A stretch of DNA of 29,844 bases from a virus, in the IMG/VR virus record IMGVR_UViG_3300042549_000395, positions 1 through 29,844 of that record; one strand, written 5' to 3'. How positions within the stretch are numbered: the first letter of the stretch is position 1; each line of letters opens with the position of its first letter. Made by a program: the position numbers and the translations under genes. Of the stretch, positions 22,572 to 28,884 are shown one piece after another. The notes under the pieces are model-generated. The model was given only the letters and a program-made list of their open reading frames with translations. It was not told the origin of the DNA and ran no database searches.

Positions 22572-23872
22572 TTCAAAGCCTCCAATGCAATGTCCGACAA
22601 TGCGCGCTTGTCATGTAACGCGCCCCAAATCTTCTCGTCAACCGTCTTGTGCGTCAGCATGATGTACACCCACACGTCGTTTTTCTGGCCGCTGCGGTGC
22701 AGCCGACCAACAGCTTGTTCGTAATCCGTAAAACTCCAAGGTAACGACAAAAAAACCATGCGGCAGCCGCCGCCTTGTAAGTTAAGTCCAAACTGCGCGC
22801 TTTTAGGGTGCGCTACTAACAGTTCAATTTCGCCGTTGTTCCATCGTTCAATAGCGCGGTCATCATCAAGCGTTTGAAGATATGGGTGCCTGCGGCGCAA
22901 CTCTGCAAGCTCCTCCTTATAGTTGTAAAAAACAATCGTGTTGGCGCGCTGGTTCTCGGCCAGCAAGTCTTCCAGCCGGTCAAACTTGTGGCCGGACGAC
23001 CAGACAGGGCCGTTGTCGGTGTACAGGAACCCGCTAGCCATCTGTTGCAATTTCTGCGTCACCACAGCCGCGTTGACGGCCACCACGCGGGCGTCGGGGA
23101 ACTCCAGCACGAACTCTTTCTTAAGCGTGTTGTAGTCGGCCATGTCCATGTCGCAGCGCAACTCGACCGTGTGCAACGGCGGCAGCTTGTCCTTGTACTC
23201 GCCTGGCTCCAGCAGGAACGTGGCCGGCTTGATGCGCTCCATCACCTGCGCCAGTGAGCCAGGCCGTGGTGCCCAGTCGCCGTACTCTTTGTTAATCAGG
23301 ATGAAGTACTGCTGCTGGAACGCGCCTTTGCTGCGGCCGAGCAACGACTGATCCACGATCTTGCACTGACCGAACACGTCCTCTAGGCCGTTGCTGGTGA
23401 ACGAGCCGGTCAAGCCCCAGCGAATGTTAATCTTGTCGATGACCTTGTTCAGCGCCTTGAACCGAGCGCCCGACGGGTTCTTTAGCTTGGTCAACTCGTC
23501 GTAAACGATGCCGTCGATGTGCGACAGGTTCTGCGTCGCCAACCACTGGATGTTGTCGTAATTGGTCACGATGATCTGCGCGCTGCCGCCCAGCGCTGCC
23601 GCCCGCTGCGCTGGTGTGCCGACGGCCACGGCCAACGTGCAGCCGGGTGCCCACTTCGGCTGCTCGACCGGCCACACGTCGGTGCAGACGCGCTTGGGGG
23701 CCAGCACTAGGAAGCGCTTGACCACGCCGTCAGCCAGCATCGCCTGCATGGCCGTCAGCGTGATGGCTGTCTTGCCTGCGCCCACGGGTGCCAAGATCAT
23801 GGCGCGGTCGTGTTCGTACAGGAAGTCAGCCGCCTGTTCTTGATAGTCACGCAACTTCATTAAGCCACTCAT
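22568..23872 (-). CDS. SNF2-type superfamily 2 DNA helicase
   Basis: A 434-residue SF2 helicase/translocase of the compact phage SNF2 type. Visible motifs: Q-like MKLRDYQEQAADFLYE, Walker A APVGAGKT (28-35), motif Ia LAPKRV, Walker B IVYDELTKLK (Asp124-Glu125), motif III GLTGSFTSN, and motif VI QAVGRLHRSGQ (385-395, arginine fingers). The Walker B ends DELT rather than DEAH, as is usual in this phage group. It may unwind or remodel DNA in replication or recombination with the VRR-NUC protein encoded just upstream. The start may be ATG 23872 (AAGGA close upstream) or ATG 23860 (MKLRDYQ). Confidence 0.92.
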   Translation of the reverse strand: MSGLMKLRDYQEQAADFLYEHDRAMILAPVGAGKTAITLTAMQAMLADGVVKRFLVLAPKRVCTDVWPVEQPKWAPGCTLAVAVGTPAQRAAALGGSAQIIVTNYDNIQWLATQNLSHIDGIVYDELTKLKNPSGARFKALNKVIDKINIRWGLTGSFTSNGLEDVFGQCKIVDQSLLGRSKGAFQQQYFILINKEYGDWAPRPGSLAQVMERIKPATFLLEPGEYKDKLPPLHTVELRCDMDMADYNTLKKEFVLEFPDARVVAVNAAVVTQKLQQMASGFLYTDNGPVWSSGHKFDRLEDLLAENQRANTIVFYNYKEELAELRRRHPYLQTLDDDRAIERWNNGEIELLVAHPKSAQFGLNLQGGGCRMVFLSLPWSFTDYEQAVGRLHRSGQKNDVWVYIMLTHKTVDEKIWGALHDKRALSDIALEALK

Positions 23873-24122
23873 TGATCTGATCCTTGTTCCACAGGCAAAC
23901 GTAGTTCTGCTTCATGCGTGCCATGTCCGACATGAAGACCTTCTGCAACGCGGAGAGCCTGCCGCCTTCGGTCTTGACCTCGACGAACCAGGTCTGGCCG
24001 TCAGGTAAGCACACGATGCGGTCAGCCACGCCACGATGCGCGGGACTGGTGAATTTGTAAGCCACACCGCCGAGCGCTTTGACGCGATCAACTAGGTAGC
24101 GTTCGATTTGTTTTTCAAGCAT
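23847..24122 (-). CDS. VRR-NUC domain nuclease
   Basis: A 91-residue stand-alone VRR-NUC (restriction-endonuclease-like) domain, MLEKQIERYLVDRVKALGGV. The catalytic signature is clear: GVADRIV (Asp34), then WFVEVKTEGG (Glu48, Lys50). Stand-alone phage copies are thought to act as structure-specific (Holliday junction or flap) nucleases and usually sit beside this SNF2 helicase. Start ATG 24122 is chosen as the family usual start; an in-frame extension upstream (MLVQMFF...) lies inside the divergent promoter. It overlaps the helicase gene. Confidence 0.9.
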   Translation of the reverse strand: MLEKQIERYLVDRVKALGGVAYKFTSPAHRGVADRIVCLPDGQTWFVEVKTEGGRLSALQKVFMSDMARMKQNYVCLWNKDQINEWLNEVA

Positions 24123-24129
24123 GGCCCGC

Positions 24130-24157
24130 ATCATACATGTAAAAAACATTTGCACAA
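24130..24157 (-). promoter_or_regulatory. Leftward sigma70-like promoter
   Basis: On the minus strand: -35 TTGTGC (24157-24152), a 16-base spacer, and -10 TATGAT (24135-24130, five of six consensus bases). The predicted start of transcription is near 24123, at or next to the VRR-NUC ATG (24122), implying a leaderless message if this promoter is used. Confidence 0.55.
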
Positions 24158-24178
24158 GCATTTATTTTGATGTACACT
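24150..24178 (+). promoter_or_regulatory. Rightward sigma70-like promoter
   Basis: -35 TTGCAC (24150-24155), an exact 17-base spacer, and -10 TACACT (24173-24178). Predicted transcription start is near 24185, about 24 bases before the leader gene ATG (24209), leaving room for its GGAG site. The -35 overlaps that of the leftward promoter. Confidence 0.55.
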
Positions 24179-24208
24179 GAACGCCTCATCAACTAAATTG
24201 GAGTTCAC

Positions 24209-24370
24209 ATGAAGATCGAGTTCAGCCGCGCCGATATCGAGCGCATCGTCTTGGGCTACGTTAACGCCCTTATCCCCAACCAACACTTCAACACCGTTGA
24301 AAGCTCTGGCTATCGCGGCTTGCCAGACACCCTCACTGTTAGCGTGAAAGAAGAAGATGCAGCACAGTAA
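24209..24370 (+). CDS. Small leader protein of the replication operon
   Basis: A 53-residue frame from ATG 24209 with GGAG (24200-24203) upstream: MKIEFSRADIERIVLGYVNA, then LIPNQHFNTVES and an acidic tail. It looks like a small alpha/beta protein and resembles phage proteins with the start MxIxFTxxDVExxVxxYV that I recall as uncharacterised. It is the first gene after the rightward promoter and overlaps the nuclease gene by 14 bases. Confidence 0.7.
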   Translation: MKIEFSRADIERIVLGYVNALIPNQHFNTVESSGYRGLPDTLTVSVKEEDAAQ

Positions 24371-25481
24371 CATCGTCGGTGGCTCGTCAGCCAAGCGCGT
24401 GATGGCGTGCCCAGGCTCTGTAGCCTTGGTGCAAAAGATGCCCCCAAAGCCCAGTAACAGCCACGCCGACCAAGGCACGCTGCTGCACGACATCGTCAGC
24501 GAAGTGTTGGAAAAAGACTTGGCCCCCGCGTCGTTCCTTGGCCGCAAGTACGAAGGCGAAGTCTTCACGCAAGACCTGCTGGACGACAAGTTGCTGCCGG
24601 CCTTGGCGCTGCTCGACCAAGTAGACCCTGACCGCACCATGCTGTACGAAGTCGAGACGCGCGTTGGCTTTGCCGACCTGCTGCCTGGCGTGTTCGGCTC
24701 AACCGACCTGATGGGCCGCATCGGTGGCAAGGCCATCATCCTCGACTGGAAGTTCGGCAGCGGCGTTGCCGTGTCGGCTGAAGAAAACGAACAGTTGATG
24801 TTCTACGCGGCTGCTGCCATGCGTACCCCCGAGGCGAAGTGGGTGTTCGACGGCGCAACTGAGATCGAGTTGATCATCGTGCAGCCGCCAGAGATCAAGC
24901 GCTGGACGACCACCCGCGCGCGCATCGAACAGTTTGAGCGCGATCTGGTCAAGGCCGTTACCACGGCTGGTTTGGCTAACGCCCCGCTCAAGAATGGCGA
25001 CCATTGCCGCTGGTGCAACGCCAAGCCGGTGTGCCCGGTGATGACCGGCGCTGTCGATCGGGCCATCGCCATCAAGATGGACAAGATTGATGTTGACAAG
25101 CTGGGCGCGTATCTTCACAATGCAGACCTTCTCGAAGATTGGATTAAAGACCTTCGCGCTTTGGCTGAAGAAATGCTCAAGAAGGGTAAGCCCGTTGCGG
25201 GCTGGAAGATGGTCCCTAAACGGGCCACAAGATCGTGGGTGAAGGAGGTAGACGCCAAGGCGGCGCTGCTCCAGCACCTCAAAGAATCTGAAGTGATCGA
25301 GACCAAGTTGGTCAGTCCGGCTGCTGCCGAGAAGCTGCTTAAAGCGCAGAAGCTCAAGCTGCCGGACGGGCTGACAGTAGCGATCAGTTCAGGTAACACA
25401 ATTGCACCGGAGAGCGATCCCCGTCCAGCAGTTGTACTCATTGGGCAGCAGTTGTCTGCGGCCCTTTCTAAAATCATGTAA
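24357..25481 (+). CDS. DUF2800 PD-(D/E)XK nuclease, Cas4/AddB-like
   Basis: A 374-residue protein of the DUF2800 family of phage RecB-type exonucleases. His44 lies in QGTLLHDIVSE, Asp117 in GSTDLMG, Asp130 and Lys132 in ILDWKFGSG, and Gln146 in ENEQLMFYA: the PD-(D/E)XK set. Cys18 (MACPGS), Cys217, Cys220 and Cys226 (CRWCNAKPVC) are placed like the four cysteines of the 4Fe-4S cluster of Cas4/AddB nucleases. It probably resects DNA ends in phage recombination together with the next gene's protein. The true start is ATG 24357; its GTSAKR-like beginning (VGGSSAKRVMACPGS) is typical. Confidence 0.93.
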   Translation: MQHSNIVGGSSAKRVMACPGSVALVQKMPPKPSNSHADQGTLLHDIVSEVLEKDLAPASFLGRKYEGEVFTQDLLDDKLLPALALLDQVDPDRTMLYEVETRVGFADLLPGVFGSTDLMGRIGGKAIILDWKFGSGVAVSAEENEQLMFYAAAAMRTPEAKWVFDGATEIELIIVQPPEIKRWTTTRARIEQFERDLVKAVTTAGLANAPLKNGDHCRWCNAKPVCPVMTGAVDRAIAIKMDKIDVDKLGAYLHNADLLEDWIKDLRALAEEMLKKGKPVAGWKMVPKRATRSWVKEVDAKAALLQHLKESEVIETKLVSPAAAEKLLKAQKLKLPDGLTVAISSGNTIAPESDPRPAVVLIGQQLSAALSKIM

Positions 25482-25490
25482 AGGTAAATT

Positions 25491-26132
25491 ATGTTGACCG
25501 TTTTCAAATCCGCTGGTCTGCCAGCAGTCGCTTCCCTCGCTACTTCCCTTCGTTCCATCGCCACTGATGTTGGCCCTGCTGGCGTTGTCATCCTCAAGAT
25601 GGACAAGACCGGCCACTGGGTGTTCGGTGCCGACCAGACCGAAGTCGAAGACGACGCAACCTGGGCCATCAACCCTTTCTCGTTCGTCCACGGCTTCATC
25701 GCTTGGGGTGACGGCGAAGTGTTGGGCGAGAAGATGGCTAGCGTTAGCCAGCCCCTGCCTGAGTTGGAAGTGGCACCCGCTGCTGCCAAGCGCGGCTGGG
25801 AAACCCAAGTCGGTATGTCGCTCAAGTGCTTGAGCGGCGAAGACAAGGGCATGGAAGCGCGCTTCACCACCACATCAGTGGGTGGCAAGCGTGCGGTGCA
25901 GGCTCTGGCTGTGGCCTTGGCCGAGCAGGTCGAGAAGGACCAGACCAAGCCAGTGCCGGTGATCAAGCTGAAGAAGGACCACTACGCACACAAGAGCTAC
26001 GGCAAGATTTACACGCCGGTGTTCAATGTGATCGAGTGGGTTAGCATGGATGCGGATGAAGTGCCCGCTGAAGCTGTAGCTGTAGTCGCTGAAGAAGCGC
26101 CAGCCGCTGGACGCCGCCGCCGCGCAGCGTAA
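25491..26132 (+). CDS. Putative single-stranded DNA-binding / recombination mediator protein
   Basis: A 213-residue protein (MLTVFKSAGLPAVASLATSL). In related replication modules the gene directly after the DUF2800 nuclease encodes a ssDNA-binding protein (often DUF2815), and a beta-rich core (GVVILKMDKTGHWVFGADQ, WAINPFSFVHGFIAWGDGEV, YGKIYTPVFNVIEWV) fits an OB-like fold. It does not clearly match DUF2815. After an acidic, Ala/Glu/Val-rich stretch it ends in RRRRAA rather than an acidic tip. So the function is inferred from position and fold character only. Confidence 0.65.
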   Translation: MLTVFKSAGLPAVASLATSLRSIATDVGPAGVVILKMDKTGHWVFGADQTEVEDDATWAINPFSFVHGFIAWGDGEVLGEKMASVSQPLPELEVAPAAAKRGWETQVGMSLKCLSGEDKGMEARFTTTSVGGKRAVQALAVALAEQVEKDQTKPVPVIKLKKDHYAHKSYGKIYTPVFNVIEWVSMDADEVPAEAVAVVAEEAPAAGRRRRAA

Positions 26133-26133
26133 G

Positions 26134-26175
26134 CCTTTCCTGATGCCCATTCGCAAGAGTGGGCATTGGAAAAGG
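26134..26175 (+). promoter_or_regulatory. Intercistronic hairpin overlapping a ribosome-binding site
   Basis: A 10-bp stem (26143-26152 with 26157-26166, one T.G pair) closes a GCAA tetraloop. Below a small internal loop, CCTTTCC (26134-26140) can pair with GGAAAAGG (26168-26175, one bulged A). The lower right arm contains the first bases of the AAAGGAG site of the next gene, so the fold could hide it. Confidence 0.65.
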
Positions 26176-26182
26176 AGACAGT

Positions 26183-26884
26183 ATGAAACATGTTATTGGA
26201 TTGAGTGGCGGCAAAGACTCTACGGCGCTGGCGCTGCGGCTGATGGAAGTCGAGCCACGCGAGTATGAATTGATCTGCAACGCCACAGGCAACGAGTTGC
26301 CCGAGATGGTTGACCATTGGGCCAAACTGGAGCAGATGCTGGGCCTGCCGATTAAAAAAGTTGGCCACAAAACAGACCTGTACGGCCTGATCGACGAGAT
26401 GCAGATGCTGCCGAACTTTCGCGCCAGATGGTGTACGCGCATCCTCAAGATCGAACCGACCATCAAATACTTTGAGTCGCTGCCCGAAGGCTCTGTTTTG
26501 TATGTGGGCCTGCGCGCTGACGAAGAAGCTAGGCGCGGCATTTACGGCGAAGACATGAAGATCAGGTTTCCCATGCGTGAGTGGGGCTGGGACGAAGCAA
26601 AGGTTTGGTCGTACTTGGGTGAGCGTGGCGTGTCGATACCGCGCCGCACTGACTGCGCCGTGTGCCCGTACCAGCGCTTGGGTGAGTGGCGTGACCTGTG
26701 GCGCGACTACCCTGAAGAATACGCCAGAGGCGTGGCCGTTGAGGAAAAGCTGGGGCACACCTTCCGGTCGCCGCAGCGCGACACTTGGCCCGCCTCGCTT
26801 AAAGAGTTGGCCGTAGAGTTTGAAAGCGGTCGCAAGATTCGCGGTGACAGTAACGCGCCTACTTGCAGGGTGTGTTCGCTGTGA
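26183..26884 (+). CDS. PAPS-reductase-family PP-loop ATPase (CysH/DndC-like)
   Basis: A 233-residue protein from ATG 26183, with AAAGGAG upstream (the longer GTG reading from 26159 lies in the hairpin). The PP-loop SGGKDS is at residues 8-13. Cys84 (RWCTRILKIEP) is followed by GLRADE (109-114), a DCAVCP pair (Cys158/161) and a terminal CRVC pair (Cys228/231). Family members activate a substrate with ATP for sulfur transfer or reduction; the extra cysteines suggest a 4Fe-4S cluster. Within a replication operon a role in nucleic-acid sulfur or other modification is more likely than in sulfate assimilation, but partner dnd genes are absent here. Confidence 0.87.
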   Translation: MKHVIGLSGGKDSTALALRLMEVEPREYELICNATGNELPEMVDHWAKLEQMLGLPIKKVGHKTDLYGLIDEMQMLPNFRARWCTRILKIEPTIKYFESLPEGSVLYVGLRADEEARRGIYGEDMKIRFPMREWGWDEAKVWSYLGERGVSIPRRTDCAVCPYQRLGEWRDLWRDYPEEYARGVAVEEKLGHTFRSPQRDTWPASLKELAVEFESGRKIRGDSNAPTCRVCSL

Positions 26885-28833
26885 GTTTGTGGATTGACTT
26901 TGAAACCCGCAGCCGCTGTGACCTTAAAAAGCATGGCGTTTACAACTACGCTCAAGACGCCTCAACCGAGGTGCTGTGCATGTCCTACGCCTTTGGCGAG
27001 GGTGATGTGCAGACTTGGTTGCCCAGCCAGCCCTTTCCGCGTGAGGTGGCTGACCACACCGGCCTGATCTACGCCCACAACGCCGCGTTTGAGCGCCTGA
27101 TCTTTTGGTACGTCTTACAACTCGACTTCAAGCTGGAGCAGTTCTACTGCACCGCAGCGCAGGCACGGTCCAACTGCGCGCCTGGCAGCCTTGAGGATGT
27201 GGGCCGGTTCGCCAGCGCCAGCATGAAGAAAGACCACCGAGGCGGCCAGTTGATCCGTCTACTGTCTATCCCGCAAGCCGATGGCGAGTTCAAGCAGGAC
27301 GCCGGCTTGATGGCCGAGATGGTGGCCTACTGCGAGCAGGATGTGCGCGCCATGCGGGCCGTCAGCCAGGCCATGCGGCCACTGAGCGCTGACGAGCTAC
27401 TGGACTATCACGTTAACGAACGCATCAACGACCGTGGCGTGCTGGTGGACGCCCCACTGTGCCATGCTGCCGTGCGCTTTGCCGCCGACGAAACCGTCGA
27501 GATTCAGCAGATCGTGCATGAGGTGACCGACGGCGCCATCACCAGCGTGCGCTCGCCTAAGATGCGCGAGTGGGTATTGGAGCGCGTCGGGCCCGAGGCC
27601 AAGAAACTGATGTGGACCGGCGAGAAGTATTCGATTGACAAGACTGTGCGGGCAAACCTGCTCGCGATGGAGAACCCCGATGAGATTCCGGCCCATGTTG
27701 CGGACGTTATTCAATGCGCGGACGACCTCTGGGCGTCTTCGGTCGCGAAATTCGCGCGTCTTGCAGACCTCGCCGATGTCGAGGATCAGCGAGTCCGAGG
27801 CGCTTTCGTTTTTGCTGGAGGGGCTGCCACCGGACGTGCGTCAAGCTATGGCGCACAGGTTCACAACTTTACCCGCAAGTGCGCCAAAGCACCTGATGAA
27901 GTTCGCAACGCTATGGTGCGCGGACACGCAATCACCCCAAGATTTGGAAAACGCATTACAGATGTTCTCAAGGGAATGCTCCGGCCCGCACTGATCGCCA
28001 AGCCTGGCCATGTCCTGATCGCCTACGACTGGTCAGCCATTGAGGGCCGTGTGCACCCGTGGCTGTCCAACTGCCCGTCAGGCGAAGCCAAGCTGGACGT
28101 GTTCCGCTCGGGCCTCGATCCGTACATGGTCAACGCATCGGCCACCTTCCACCAAACTTACGAACATATCGCTGCCGAGCATGAGGCTGGCCGTAGCGAG
28201 ATGCGCCAGGTCGGCAAGGTCCAAGAGTTGGCCCTCGGCTTTCTAGGCGGCGCAGGCGCGTTTGAAGTGTTTGGGCGGGCCTACGGCATCCACCTGTCAG
28301 CCGGCGAGGTTGCGCGGGCTGTAGTGGGCTGGCGTATGGCAAACCCGTGGGCCATGCTGCACGGCAACGCCCTTGAGGCCGCGTACATGCGCGCCATGCG
28401 AAATAAAGGCCACGAAGTCAGCGCCGGTCGGGTTACCTATCTGTTCGACGGGCAAATGCTCTGGTACAGTCTTCCTTCCGGCCGGGTTCTGTGCTATCCC
28501 AATGCCAAATTTGATGAAGAAGGCAACGTGACGTACAGCAAGGCCGCTTGGAAACCCGCAGCAGACGCCAAAGAATGGCCCCGCGCCCGCCTGTGGCGCG
28601 GCCTGGCTTGCGAGAACGTGACGCAGGCGGCTGCCCACGACATCCTGCGCCACTCCCTGCGCCAGCTTGATGGCGTTGTCCTACATGTGCATGATGAGAT
28701 CGTCGTCGAGTGCCCGGCCACTGAGGCCGAGGCGACCGCTGCGCTCATGCACCGCATCATGTGCGAACCACCAGCTTGGGCTACGGGTTTACCCCTAGCC
28801 GCCGAGGGTGTGACCACAACCCGATACTCGTAA
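26881..28833 (+). CDS. DNA polymerase, family A, with 3'-5' exonuclease
   Basis: A 650-residue replicative polymerase from GTG 26881 (GTGA overlap with the preceding stop). Exonuclease domain: LWIDFETRS (Asp6, Glu8), HNAAFE, and YCEQDVRAM. Polymerase motifs: A AYDWSAIEGR (Asp383, Glu388, Arg390), B RQVGKVQELALGFLGG (Arg442, Lys446), C VHDEIVVE (Asp605-Glu606). There is no 5'-3' exonuclease domain, as in T7-type enzymes. The position matching E. coli Phe762 is Leu450. It is expected to copy the genome with the primase encoded next. A hairpin follows the stop. Confidence 0.95.
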   Translation: MSLWIDFETRSRCDLKKHGVYNYAQDASTEVLCMSYAFGEGDVQTWLPSQPFPREVADHTGLIYAHNAAFERLIFWYVLQLDFKLEQFYCTAAQARSNCAPGSLEDVGRFASASMKKDHRGGQLIRLLSIPQADGEFKQDAGLMAEMVAYCEQDVRAMRAVSQAMRPLSADELLDYHVNERINDRGVLVDAPLCHAAVRFAADETVEIQQIVHEVTDGAITSVRSPKMREWVLERVGPEAKKLMWTGEKYSIDKTVRANLLAMENPDEIPAHVADVIQCADDLWASSVAKFARLADLADVEDQRVRGAFVFAGGAATGRASSYGAQVHNFTRKCAKAPDEVRNAMVRGHAITPRFGKRITDVLKGMLRPALIAKPGHVLIAYDWSAIEGRVHPWLSNCPSGEAKLDVFRSGLDPYMVNASATFHQTYEHIAAEHEAGRSEMRQVGKVQELALGFLGGAGAFEVFGRAYGIHLSAGEVARAVVGWRMANPWAMLHGNALEAAYMRAMRNKGHEVSAGRVTYLFDGQMLWYSLPSGRVLCYPNAKFDEEGNVTYSKAAWKPAADAKEWPRARLWRGLACENVTQAAAHDILRHSLRQLDGVVLHVHDEIVVECPATEAEATAALMHRIMCEPPAWATGLPLAAEGVTTTRYS

Positions 28834-28837
28834 AAAA

Positions 28838-28860
28838 GCCCCCGTGGATTAGACGGGGGC
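28838..28860. terminator. Hairpin after the polymerase gene
   Basis: GCCCCCGT and ACGGGGGC form an 8-bp stem with a 7-base loop. Six A residues precede it and no T run follows it on the plus strand, so the canonical terminator direction would be the minus strand. For plus-strand transcripts it may act as a stabiliser or partial terminator. Confidence 0.6.
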
Positions 28861-28884
28861 TAAACTCAACTCAAGGAGAACAAC

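Noticed and set aside
28838-28860. Canonical plus-strand intrinsic terminator after the polymerase gene
   Set aside because: The T run is missing downstream; the A run upstream would make it canonical only for minus-strand transcripts, so it is listed as a hairpin of uncertain direction.
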